From an uncultured cyanobacterium (GTDB taxonomy: Bacteria; Cyanobacteriota; Cyanobacteriia; PCC-6307; Cyanobiaceae), in contig CAIXOZ010000083.1 of assembly GCA_903921295.1 (NCBI GenBank), forward strand, positions 1 through 13,061: DNA of 13,061 nt, in the 5' to 3' direction. Below are positions 1-6,234 of the stretch, piece after piece. A program made the position numbers and the translations under genes. The notes beneath the pieces were generated by a model. That model did no database searches and was not told the DNA's origin. It was given only the letters and a program-made list of their open reading frames with translations. The first letter of the stretch is position 1. Each line of letters opens with the position of its first letter.

Positions 1-1223
1 AGCCCCCCACCGCCCAGAAAGGCGATCTGGCCCAGTCCCGCCATCCGGCCCCGAAGCACCTGGGGGGCCTGCACCTGAATGATCAGGTTGGTGCCCGAGA
101 GCAGGCAGGCGGTGCCGGCGCCGATCAGGAAGGCCATCGCCAGGCCCCAGATCCTCAGGCCGCTGCTCATCATTCCGGGCTGCGCGCAGGCCACCAGCCC
201 GATCTGGGCCAGGGACGTGATCACGGTGCTGATGCCGAGCAGCAGGCCGGGCCGCCGGGCCAGATCCCGGGCCCGGCGTTTCAGGATCAGGCCGCCTGTG
301 ATGCTGCCGGCTGCCACGACGCTCGTGAACAGTCCCAGGTCCTGGGGCGTCGGACCGATCAGTTCGCTGGCCATCAGGGGGGCCAGCCCGGGATGGAAGA
401 AGCCCACCAGGCAGGCCAGGGCGGTGAAGCGGAGCACATGGCGCAGGTCGGGGCCGCAGTCGCGCCAGGCGGTGCCGAGGCTCCCGGAGCGGCCAGGACC
501 ACTGCGCTGTTCAGCGCTGCGGTGGGGTGCCATCAGCCAGAGCAGGCTGGCGATCGGCAGCAGGTAGGTGGCGGCATCGAGGCTCAGGGCCAGGGTCGGG
601 TCGGTGAAGGCCATCAGCAGGCCCCCCAGGGGGGGGCCGACGAGCTTGCCGACGTTGAACACCACCGAGAAGCTGGTCAGGTAGGGCCCCAGTTGGTCCG
701 GACTGTCCACGAGCAGGGCCACGTACTTGTTGAGGGCGGTGAGCTCGTAGGCACTGGCGGTGCCGATGCCGAGGGTGCTGAGCAGCAACAGTCCGTCCTG
801 GAGGCTGCCGCGACTGATCGGGATCGCGATCGCGCCGAGCACGGCCGCGGCGAACAGGGCCCACTGGGCCCGGATCAGCAGCCGCTCACTGCCGATGCGA
901 TCAGCCAGCACCCCGGCCGGACCGCTGACCACCAGCGTCGGCAGGGTGAGCAGGGCGAAGTGCAGGGCCAGCAGCAGCGGATTCCCTGCCCCATCCATCA
1001 GCAGCCAGCCCTTCGCGGTGAGGCCCGCAAAGGAGCCGGCGGTGCTGACGCCGGAGGCCATCAGGAAGGTGGTGCGTTGATGGCGGGTCAGCTGCAGGCG
1101 CAGCTGGCTCAGGCGGTTGCCGAGGCGGCCGGCAGCGCCAGAGAGCGGCCGGAGCCGCCCGGACGCTCGGCTCAGCCCCTGGTCGGCTTCGGTGCGGTGG
1201 CTGCTGCCATCAACCGGGCTCAA
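1..1223 (-). CDS. MFS transporter, partial (C-terminus beyond window edge)
   Basis: Major facilitator superfamily drug/metabolite exporter of the inner membrane; the substrate cannot be told from sequence. The minus-strand frame stays open from about 1223 to the left edge, giving ~407 codons. A polar N-terminus of ~50 residues is followed by successive hydrophobic segments (such as [20 protein letters not shown] and [19 protein letters not shown]). The loop [17 protein letters not shown] matches the MFS signature between helices 2 and 3. A central charged loop ([13 protein letters not shown]) and an R-G-R-M-A-G-L-G motif near residue 394 fit a second half that continues outside the window. 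The start is uncertain. TTG at 1223 gives a TTGA overlap with the rimO stop and suggests translational coupling; ATG at 1061 is an alternative but would remove most of the polar N-terminus. Probably co-transcribed with rimO. MFS membership is secure; the subfamily is not. Confidence 0.85.
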   Translation of the reverse strand, partial: MSPVDGSSHRTEADQGLSRASGRLRPLSGAAGRLGNRLSQLRLQLTRHQRTTFLMASGVSTAGSFAGLTAKGWLLMDGAGNPLLLALHFALLTLPTLVVSGPAGVLADRIGSERLLIRAQWALFAAAVLGAIAIPISRGSLQDGLLLLSTLGIGTASAYELTALNKYVALLVDSPDQLGPYLTSFSVVFNVGKLVGPPLGGLLMAFTDPTLALSLDAATYLLPIASLLWLMAPHRSAEQRSGPGRSGSLGTAWRDCGPDLRHVLRFTALACLVGFFHPGLAPLMASELIGPTPQDLGLFTSVVAAGSITGGLILKRRARDLARRPGLLLGISTVITSLAQIGLVACAQPGMMSSGLRIWGLAMAFLIGAGTACLLSGTNLIIQVQAPQVLRGRMAGLGQIAFLGGGG

Positions 1224-2614
1224 GAGCCCGACAGGCGGGCGGCGAGGGCATCGCCCACCATCGCCTTCGCTCCCACCACTTCTCCGATCAGGTCGTAGGT
1301 GTCGGCCGCTGTGATCCGCACCGGCACCATCGTTCCCGGCGCCGCGCAGAGGCCCCCCTCACCGGGCATCACCCGCACTTCCCCATCCACCTCCGGTGCG
1401 AAGCGGGCACAGCGGCCGATCATCTCGCCGCTGCCGGGGTTCTCCTGCTCGATCAGCACATCGACGATCCGTCCCACCCAGGCGGCATTGCGTTCGGCGG
1501 CGATCGGCTGCTGCAGGGCCATCAGCCGGTCCTTGCGCTCAGCTGCCACCTCCGCCGGCACCTGATTCGCAAGCGTGGCGGCGGGGGTGCCCTCCTCCGC
1601 CGAGAAGGTGAACACGCCCACGTGATCGAAGCGCTGTTCGGTCACGAAATCGAGCAGGTGCTGGAAGTGTTCCTCGGTTTCCCCCGGGAAGCCGACGATG
1701 AAGGTGGTGCGCAGCACCGCATCGGGCAATTGCTCGCGGATACGGCGCAGCACGGCGCCGGTCACATCGGCCTGCCAGGGGCGGTTCATCGCCCGAAGCA
1801 CCTCGGGATGGCTGTGCTGCAGCGGCAGATCCAGGTAGGGCAGCACGTTCGGCACCTCGCGGTAGGCCGCCAGCACCGCCTCGGTGAGGCCGGTGGGGTA
1901 GGCGTAATGCACCCGCACCCAGGGGATCTCCACCTCCCCGAGAGCCCGCAGCAGTTCGGCCAGCTGGGGCTTGCCGGCCAGATCGAGGCCGTAGTTGGTG
2001 GTGATCTGGCTGATCAGCACCAGCTCCTGCACCCCCTGGGCCGCCAGTTGCTGTGCTTCGGCGACGATGCTCTCGATCGTGCGCGAACGCTGGTCGCCGC
2101 GCAGGTGGGGAATGATGCAGAAGGCGCAGCGGTAGTCGCAGCCTTCGGCCACCTTCAGGTAGGCGATCGCCTCGCTGGTGGTGCGGTAGCGGGGCAGGTG
2201 CTCATCGGCCACGAAGGTGGGGGTGGCGCTCACCTGGTTCACCCGTTCGCCTGCCTCCACCCGCTCCAGGACCGACACGATGTGCTGGTAGTCACCGGTG
2301 CCGACGATCGCCCTCGCTTCCGGCAGGCTTTCAAGCAGTTCCTCCCGGAAGTGCTGGGCCAGGCAGCCGGCGATGATCAGTTCCTTGCCCTGTTCCGCCA
2401 GCTCCACCAGTGTCCGCACCGATTCCTCGCGGGCGTCCTGGATGAAGCTGCAGGTGTTCACCACAACAACGTTGGCGTCACTTTCATCGGCACTGACGCC
2501 GTAGCCGGCTGCTGCCAGCAGGCCCAGCATGTGCTCGGTATCCACCCGGTTCTTCTCGCAACCGAGGTGGGCAAAGGCCACGGTGGCCCTGGAACCGGCC
2601 TGGGGGCTCGTCAT
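1220..2614 (-). CDS. rimO: Ribosomal protein S12 methylthiotransferase RimO
   Basis: Radical-SAM methylthiotransferase that adds a methylthio group to a conserved aspartate of ribosomal protein S12 in the cytoplasm. The 464-residue length is normal for the family. The N-terminal MTTase domain carries the three cysteines of the auxiliary 4Fe-4S cluster (C19 in [13 protein letters not shown]55 in [14 protein letters not shown]84 in IAGCLAQ). The radical-SAM cluster motif CxxxCxxC is at C159, C163 and C166 ([16 protein letters not shown]). A C-terminal TRAM-like segment follows (roughly residues 370-450). [10 protein letters not shown] and the [11 protein letters not shown] stretch favour RimO over the tRNA enzyme MiaB. 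ATG at 2614 lies ~25 bases downstream of a TAGGGT -10-like box. The downstream MFS gene starts on its stop codon. Confidence 0.96.
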   Translation of the reverse strand: MTSPQAGSRATVAFAHLGCEKNRVDTEHMLGLLAAAGYGVSADESDANVVVVNTCSFIQDAREESVRTLVELAEQGKELIIAGCLAQHFREELLESLPEARAIVGTGDYQHIVSVLERVEAGERVNQVSATPTFVADEHLPRYRTTSEAIAYLKVAEGCDYRCAFCIIPHLRGDQRSRTIESIVAEAQQLAAQGVQELVLISQITTNYGLDLAGKPQLAELLRALGEVEIPWVRVHYAYPTGLTEAVLAAYREVPNVLPYLDLPLQHSHPEVLRAMNRPWQADVTGAVLRRIREQLPDAVLRTTFIVGFPGETEEHFQHLLDFVTEQRFDHVGVFTFSAEEGTPAATLANQVPAEVAAERKDRLMALQQPIAAERNAAWVGRIVDVLIEQENPGSGEMIGRCARFAPEVDGEVRVMPGEGGLCAAPGTMVPVRITAADTYDLIGEVVGAKAMVGDALAARLSGS

Positions 2615-2724
2615 GGGTTAGGGGCGCCCTTTTTGCTCACCCTACCGAGAGGTCGCGACACTCCCCGGCCGGCGATCGCCAGGCTGGCCCCGACGCCGCC
2701 GACAACCATCGCTGCTGCTGCCAC
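2611..2724 (-). CDS. Candidate small membrane protein upstream of rimO (doubtful)
   Basis: A minus-strand frame reaches its stop at 2611-2613, overlapping the rimO ATG as ATGA. Its last ~37 residues from GTG 2724 (or 32 from ATG 2709) form one strongly hydrophobic helix ([19 protein letters not shown]) followed by a basic tail ([13 protein letters not shown]). This looks like a single-pass small membrane protein, and the overlap would suit coupling to rimO. Against it, the -10-like box assigned to rimO would lie inside the gene, no ribosome binding site is seen, and alanine/glycine-rich helices arise easily in high-GC DNA. Unrecognised, and possibly chance. Confidence 0.2.
   Translation of the reverse strand: MAAAAMVVGGVGASLAIAGRGVSRPLGRVSKKGAPNP
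2639..2644 (-). promoter_or_regulatory. Putative -10 box of rimO (TAGGGT)
   Basis: On the minus strand the sequence CTCGGTAGGGT ends 24 bases before the rimO ATG. TAGGGT fits the TANNNT -10 pattern and would give a leader of ~18 bases. The surrounding 15 bases (2639-2653) match the psbU upstream region (6131-6145) at 13 positions. No -35 box is evident. This is inferred from pattern only. Confidence 0.35.
2672..2679. repeat. HIP1 octamer in the rimO-vkor divergent region
   Basis: Exact GCGATCGC palindrome, the highly iterated palindrome of many cyanobacterial genomes. It is the only one of six in this window that lies between the main genes; the others are at 826-833, 2163-2170, 8099-8106, 8377-8384 and 9472-9479. 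Confidence 0.9.
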
Positions 2725-2754
2725 AATCCATGCAGTCTTTCCGACGGTGTTCCG

Positions 2755-3699
2755 GTGACCAGCAGCCGCCTCAGTGAACGCCTGGCCAGTGGTCGGCGCC
2801 GGCCGGAATCGGGTCGCCGCTGGGTGCGGGTGGTGATGGCGGTGCTGGCCACGATCGGCCTGATCGACACCGGCTCGATCGTGCTCAAGGAGTGGGGTCT
2901 GCTCAAGGATCTCAGCTGTGCAAACACCGGCCTCTTCGGCTGCAACGGCTGCGACAAGGTGCTGAACAGCGCCTGGGGGCAGCTTTTCGGCCAACCTCTC
3001 GCTCTCTATGGCTGGCTGGCCTATGGGGCGGTGCTGGTGCTGGCGCTTGGCCCGCTGGTGCTCAGCGGTGAGGCCCGACTGCGCCTGGCCCGGATCAGCG
3101 GCTGGGGTCTGTTTCTGATCAGCACGGCCATGGCCGTGTTCAGCCTGGTGCTGATCGGTGTGATGGTGGTGGCCCTGAAGGCCTGCTGCCCCTTCTGCAT
3201 CCTCTCAGCGGTCCTGAGCCTGTCGCTGTTCGTGCTCAGCCTGCTGGCCGGCGATCTGGAGGATCCGGCCCAGACCATCTTCCTCGGGGTGATCACCGCC
3301 ATGGCCGTGGCCGTGCTCGGCCTCGGCTGGGCGGCCTCCACCGGGCAGCCTCCGGCGGCCCAGTCCACCGGCAAGATCCCGGATCCAGTGCTCAGTCAGA
3401 GCTCCCCCGCCAAGCTCGCCCTGGCGGAGCATCTCAGTGCCACAGGCGCCGTGATTTACACGGCCTGGTGGTGTCCCCACTGCCATGAGCAGCAGGAACT
3501 GTTCGGCCGTCAGGCCGCCGCCAGGCTGAACGTGATCGAGTGCGCCTCCGATGGCCGCAACAGTCAGACGGCCCTGTGTGAGAAGAAGAAGATCCAGGGG
3601 TTCCCCTCCTGGGAGATCAACGGCCGCATTGATTCCGGTGTGAAGCCGTTGAAGGATCTGGCCGCTCTGAGCGGTTACACAGGTCCCCGCGACTTCTGA
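2755..3699 (+). CDS. VKOR family protein fused to a thioredoxin-like domain
   Basis: Vitamin K epoxide reductase homologue with a C-terminal thioredoxin-fold partner. Proteins of this type re-oxidise a DsbA-like domain using membrane quinone and so introduce disulfides into periplasmic or thylakoid-lumen proteins. An N-terminal cytoplasmic tail (1-23) precedes four to five membrane helices between about 25 and 195. The quinone-side CxxC is C145-P-F-C148. The shuttle-cysteine loop is at 55-66, with C55, C63 and C66 before DKVLNSAWG. A linker (196-225) leads to the thioredoxin domain with the redox motif C240-P-H-C243 and an apparent cis-proline in GFPSW (283-285). The 314-residue length is typical of the cyanobacterial fusion. 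GTG at 2755 is the only start covering the tail; ATG at 2836 would fall inside helix 1. The third cysteine in the loop is unusual. Its neighbours give no functional link. Confidence 0.93.
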   Translation: MTSSRLSERLASGRRRPESGRRWVRVVMAVLATIGLIDTGSIVLKEWGLLKDLSCANTGLFGCNGCDKVLNSAWGQLFGQPLALYGWLAYGAVLVLALGPLVLSGEARLRLARISGWGLFLISTAMAVFSLVLIGVMVVALKACCPFCILSAVLSLSLFVLSLLAGDLEDPAQTIFLGVITAMAVAVLGLGWAASTGQPPAAQSTGKIPDPVLSQSSPAKLALAEHLSATGAVIYTAWWCPHCHEQQELFGRQAAARLNVIECASDGRNSQTALCEKKKIQGFPSWEINGRIDSGVKPLKDLAALSGYTGPRDF

Positions 3700-3711
3700 T
3701 CTCGGCTCCGA

Positions 3712-3724
3712 CCACCCTTGGTGG
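3712..3724 (+). terminator. Short hairpin after vkor, weak terminator candidate
   Basis: CCACC-CTT-GGTGG forms a 5-bp stem with a 3-base loop 12 bases after the vkor stop. No T-run follows, so it does not meet the usual rho-independent pattern. It may be part of a 3' end processing or stabilising structure. Confidence 0.25.
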
Positions 3725-3764
3725 CAGGGCCCTCCTGTCGGGTCACTGCTTTTCACGGGAGAGA

Positions 3765-3780
3765 CTGCGTTTCAACGCAG
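3765..3780. repeat. Perfect inverted repeat in the convergent gap
   Basis: CTGCGTTTCAACGCAG is a perfect inverted repeat: a 6-bp stem with a TTCA loop. It lies between the two convergent genes and could form a hairpin in RNA from either strand. No T-run is attached. Confidence 0.6.
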
Positions 3781-3809
3781 ACGAAGCCTCAGCAACGTCA
3801 CCCCTCGCA

Positions 3810-3833
3810 GCCGCGCCTTCAGAAGGCAGCGGC
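3810..3833. terminator. Strong 10-bp GC-rich hairpin, possible bidirectional 3' end
   Basis: GCCGC-GCCTT, loop CAG, then AAGGC-(A)-GCGGC gives a 10-bp stem with one bulged A and a 3-base loop. It is the strongest hairpin in the gap. Its place between convergent genes suits a shared 3' end structure for vkor (plus) and nadB (minus). Neither flank carries a T-run, so termination would have to be non-canonical; it may only protect 3' ends. Confidence 0.4.
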
Positions 3834-3920
3834 ATCCACTGGCGGCTGATGGGAGCCTCAGCGACGGTCGGCCTGCTGTGGAACGGTCCAGGGGTGCTCT
3901 GCGTGCGCTGGTCCGACTCT

Positions 3921-3950
3921 CGTCAGCCGTCAGCCGTCAGCCGTCAGCCG
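3921..3950. repeat. Tandem heptamer repeat CGTCAGC x4 at the nadB stop
   Basis: Four exact copies of CGTCAGC (3921-3948) plus two bases of a fifth. On the minus strand the repeat codes for the last NadB residues and supplies the TGA at 3937-3939. As a 7-mer, gain or loss of one unit upstream of the stop would change the frame and the C-terminal residues of NadB. Confidence 0.9.
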
Positions 3951-5607
3951 CCACCCGGCGCACCGCGGCCGTTCGGATCGCAGGTCCGCCACCCTGCACA
4001 CTATGGCGCTCCCAGAACGGTTGCCGGGCCGGGGCATCGGTGCGGTAGTGGCCGCCACGGCTCTCGCTGCGGAACAGGGCCGCCTCGAGCAGCAGGGAGG
4101 CCAGCAGCTGGCGGTGGTGCAGTTCCTGCAGGCCCTTGAACAGCGGCAGCTGTTCAGGGCTCAGCGTGAGCCTGTCGCCCGGCTGCAGCTGGTCCACCGC
4201 CCGCAGCCAGGGGTGCTGCGCCAGGCCGGAGACCTGTTGCTGCAGGCGCCTCCGACCTGCGATCAGCGGCTGGGGTCGGCGTTCCACCCCGGCCACGTCC
4301 CAGATCAGGCGGCGCAGATCGCTGATCGCTGCACTGCTGTCGTCTGTTGGCGCGGCTTCCGCAGGCAGCTGGCTGGTCCGGCCCGGACGCTGCGGAGCGT
4401 CACTCCCACCAGGTGCGTACGGCCGCAGATGCCTGAGCTGCCGCGCGAAGACCAGGCATTCCATCAGCGAGTTGCTGGCCAGGCGGTTCGCGCCGTGGAC
4501 TCCGGTGCAGGCCACCTCGCCGATCGCATAGAGACCGGGCAGCGTTGTGGCTGCCTGGAGATCGGTCTGGACGCCACCCATCCAGTAGTGGGCGGCTGGG
4601 GCCACGGGAACGGGGGCCTGGCTCGGTTCGAGGCCGTAGGTGCGGCAGCGCTGCAGGATCGTCGGGAAGCGGCGTTCGAGCGCGGCGCCCACCGGCCTCA
4701 GGTCAAGCCACATCCGCGTCACGCCCTGATCGCGCATCGAGCGCACCAGGGCCCGACTGACCTGGTCCCGCGGGGCAAGATCGGCACCCGCCAGGTCCGC
4801 CACCGGGCTGCGGCCGGAGGCATCGAGCAGCCTGGCCCCCTCGCCCCGTACCGCCTCGGAGATCAGGAAATGGGGGGCGCCTTCGAGCATCAGAGCGGTG
4901 GGATGGAACTGCACGAATTCCAGATCCCGCAGCACCGCGCCCGCTTTCCAGGCCATCGCCACCCCGTCTCCGCTGGCCTGGGAGGGGTTGGTGGTGTTGG
5001 CGAACAGATGGCCGCCGCCGCCACTGGCGAGCACCACCGCGCCAGCGCGGATCCAGTGCACCTGCTGGCCTTCGAGCACCTGCAGTCCGACGCAGCGCCC
5101 GCCTTCGACCCAGAGCTGCAGGGCGCGTACGCCGCTGCGACGCTCAAGCCCGGGGCGGCGATCCACCTGCCGTTCCAGGGCCTCAACCAGGGCTCCTCCG
5201 GTGCGGTCCTGGGCATGCAGCACCCGACGGTGGCTGTGGGCGGCCTCGAGGGTGGTGCTCAGGGCTTCGCCATCGCGGTCGAAGGCCATGCCGAGGCGGA
5301 GCAACCGCTCCACACAGGCCGGCGCCTGATGCACGAGCAGGGCCACGGCATCGGCATCGCAGAGGCCTGCCCCGGCTCGCAGGGTGTCGCTGCAGTGGCT
5401 GGCAAAACTGTCATCGCTGCGGGTGACGGCCGCGATTCCTCCCTGGGCCCAGCGGCTGGCGGATCGGGGCACACTGCCCTTCTGCAGCTGCAGCACCCGT
5501 AGATCTTCCGGCAGTTCCAGCGCCGCCATCAGTCCGGCGGCACCGCCTCCGACCACCACCACGTCCCAGGGGGCACTCTTCGGTGGGGACAGCGGCTCTG
5601 CCTGCAT
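3937..5607 (-). CDS. nadB: L-aspartate oxidase NadB
   Basis: FAD-dependent enzyme that oxidises L-aspartate to iminoaspartate, the first step of de novo NAD synthesis; NadA uses the product to make quinolinate. The 556-residue protein has the Rossmann FAD-binding motif VVVVGGGAAGLMAALE (16-31). It also has the family segment SRWAQGGIAA (51-60), HPTAL with H235, RGEGARLLD (254-262), H340 before YWMGG, and GEVACTGVHGANRLASNS (363-380), which includes an arginine. These match the substrate and FAD sites of the fumarate reductase/aspartate oxidase superfamily. A helical C-terminal domain follows (~410-540). SRWAQGGIAA and the GVHGANRL stretch favour NadB over succinate dehydrogenase. ATG at 5607 has no clear ribosome binding site and lies only ~22 bases beyond the psbU terminator. 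The stop lies in a tandem heptamer repeat. Confidence 0.95.
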   Translation of the reverse strand: MQAEPLSPPKSAPWDVVVVGGGAAGLMAALELPEDLRVLQLQKGSVPRSASRWAQGGIAAVTRSDDSFASHCSDTLRAGAGLCDADAVALLVHQAPACVERLLRLGMAFDRDGEALSTTLEAAHSHRRVLHAQDRTGGALVEALERQVDRRPGLERRSGVRALQLWVEGGRCVGLQVLEGQQVHWIRAGAVVLASGGGGHLFANTTNPSQASGDGVAMAWKAGAVLRDLEFVQFHPTALMLEGAPHFLISEAVRGEGARLLDASGRSPVADLAGADLAPRDQVSRALVRSMRDQGVTRMWLDLRPVGAALERRFPTILQRCRTYGLEPSQAPVPVAPAAHYWMGGVQTDLQAATTLPGLYAIGEVACTGVHGANRLASNSLMECLVFARQLRHLRPYAPGGSDAPQRPGRTSQLPAEAAPTDDSSAAISDLRRLIWDVAGVERRPQPLIAGRRRLQQQVSGLAQHPWLRAVDQLQPGDRLTLSPEQLPLFKGLQELHHRQLLASLLLEAALFRSESRGGHYRTDAPARQPFWERHSVQGGGPAIRTAAVRRVAADG

Positions 5608-5631
5608 GAATGCATCACAACGTGCAAGAAA

Positions 5632-5659
5632 AAAGCCGACGGGACGGCCCGACGGCTTT
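5632..5659 (-). terminator. Rho-independent terminator of psbU
   Basis: On the minus strand AAAGCCG-T-CGGG, loop CCGT, then CCCG-T-CGGCTTT forms an 11-bp stem with one T-T mismatch. Its T-run continues past the stem (TTTTTTCTT). It begins 40 bases after the psbU stop, which suits a strongly expressed photosystem gene. The nadB ATG follows ~22 bases after the T-run. Confidence 0.85.
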
Positions 5660-5672
5660 CAACCTGCTGGCG

Positions 5673-5678
5673 AATGTA
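5673..5678 (-). promoter_or_regulatory. Possible -10 box for nadB (TACATT)
   Basis: TACATT on the minus strand is the TANNNT match I see between psbU and nadB. A transcript starting ~7 bases downstream would carry the psbU terminator hairpin in its leader of about 60 bases. Speculative; nadB could instead be read from read-through or from an unrecognised promoter. Confidence 0.15.
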
Positions 5679-5699
5679 ATCCCTTTCAGGACAGGAGAT

Positions 5700-6077
5700 T
5701 CAACGGTACTGACCGTCGTTGATGCGGTCGTCACCCTCGTTGAGGGAGATTGCCAGGGGGGTGACGGTGAAGCGATCGAGGTGCTCTTCGATCAGAGCTT
5801 TCTGACGTTCGGTCAGGTCGAGCTTGAGCACGTCCTCAACGCTGTTGTAAGGACCGCCGGTGACGATCTTGCCCGCCAGGGTCGGATACATGCCAGGGAA
5901 TTCCTGGAAGCGGCGAACCGAGCAGTTGTTGAGGTCGATCTTGCCGGCGCGTTGGGCGATCTTGTCGTCCGCTTCGTTGCGGCGTTCGGCCGCCTGGGCG
6001 GCAGGAGCCAGCACCAGGGTGAGCAGCAGCCCGGCCAGCACCACGCCACTCATGAGCCAGGCAACCAGCCGTTTCAT
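5700..6077 (-). CDS. psbU: Photosystem II extrinsic protein PsbU (12 kDa)
   Basis: Extrinsic subunit on the lumenal face of photosystem II; it stabilises the manganese cluster environment and its chloride/calcium requirement. The product is 125 residues. A Sec-type signal peptide (MKR, hydrophobic 5-24, then APAAQA) is probably cut after residue 29, leaving a 96-residue mature protein, which fits the family. The mature part has the tandem helix-hairpin-helix-like segments IDLNNCSVRRFQEFPGMYPT and IVTGGPYNSVEDVLKLDL, then DRFTVTPLAISLNEGDDRINDGQYR at the C-terminus. The frame is open to 6152, but ATG 6077 is chosen because it begins the signal peptide and has GAGGGAG 8-14 bases upstream. C52 is unpaired. 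A TAAGGT box lies ~54 bases upstream and a strong terminator follows, so it is probably a monocistronic message. Confidence 0.96.
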   Translation of the reverse strand: MKRLVAWLMSGVVLAGLLLTLVLAPAAQAAERRNEADDKIAQRAGKIDLNNCSVRRFQEFPGMYPTLAGKIVTGGPYNSVEDVLKLDLTERQKALIEEHLDRFTVTPLAISLNEGDDRINDGQYR

Positions 6078-6130
6078 CGTCAAACTCCCTCTCGGTTCGG
6101 TGGGCAGGCAGAACACTGCCATTGGCGCCA

Positions 6131-6136
6131 ACCTTA
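6131..6136 (-). promoter_or_regulatory. Putative -10 box of psbU (TAAGGT)
   Basis: Minus-strand CTCGGTAAGGTTGG contains TAAGGT, implying a leader of ~47 bases that carries the GAGGGAG ribosome binding site. The same eight bases TAAGGTTG occur upstream of the DUF3120-like gene. No -35 match is seen. Confidence 0.4.
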
Positions 6137-6152
6137 CCGAGAAGTGCCCCAT

Positions 6153-6218
6153 TCACGGCCGATCTGGCTTCAGCTTTTGCAGTTCTTCAATCGAAGCGTC
6201 CAGGTCCCGGAAGGTCAC
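6153..6218 (-). CDS. Candidate 21-residue peptide between DUF3120-like gene and psbU (doubtful)
   Basis: From GTG 6218 the minus strand encodes MTFRDLDASIEELQKLKPDRP and then TGA. The composition (charged, heptad-like leucines, no Gly/Ala/Arg bias) differs from the shadow frames here and looks like a short amphipathic helix. It starts 16 bases after the DUF3120-like stop in another frame. No ribosome binding site is obvious and I recognise no family. It ends ahead of the psbU -10 box, so it would need the upstream transcript. Confidence 0.2.
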   Translation of the reverse strand: MTFRDLDASIEELQKLKPDRP

Positions 6219-6234
6219 GGGGGCTTGACGGCGT

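Larger units (their letters stand above)
3700..3936. other. Hairpin-rich gap between convergent vkor and nadB
   Basis: These 237 bases contain no convincing gene. They hold several inverted repeats listed separately and two similar GCCTCAGC-ACG-TC stretches, near 3786 and 3855. An open frame starting at 3849 runs antisense into nadB and looks like chance. The region probably holds the 3' ends of the two converging transcripts. Confidence 0.6.

Noticed and set aside
393..1298. 301-residue plus-strand open frame opposite the MFS gene
   Set aside because: Gln/Gly/Glu-rich shadow of the membrane protein on the other strand; it also crosses into the rimO 3' end.
1622..2758. 378-residue plus-strand open frame opposite rimO
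   Set aside because: Antisense of a complete RimO with all cluster cysteines; His/Gly/Gln-rich shadow composition.
3751..3800. Glycine-riboswitch-like start (GGGAGAG followed by a hairpin)
   Set aside because: The conserved core after the first hairpin and the second conserved block are missing, and no plus-strand gene lies downstream to be controlled.
3921..3950. Tandem repeat as a CRISPR or attachment site
   Set aside because: The unit is 7 bases with no spacers, and no cas, integrase or tRNA gene is nearby.
3849..4139. 96-residue plus-strand open frame beginning in the gap
   Set aside because: Most of it is antisense to nadB, it runs through the heptamer repeat, and it has no motif or ribosome binding site.
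4003..5502. 499-residue plus-strand open frame inside nadB
   Set aside because: Exact antisense shadow of nadB with low-complexity His/Gln/Ala composition and no recognisable motif.
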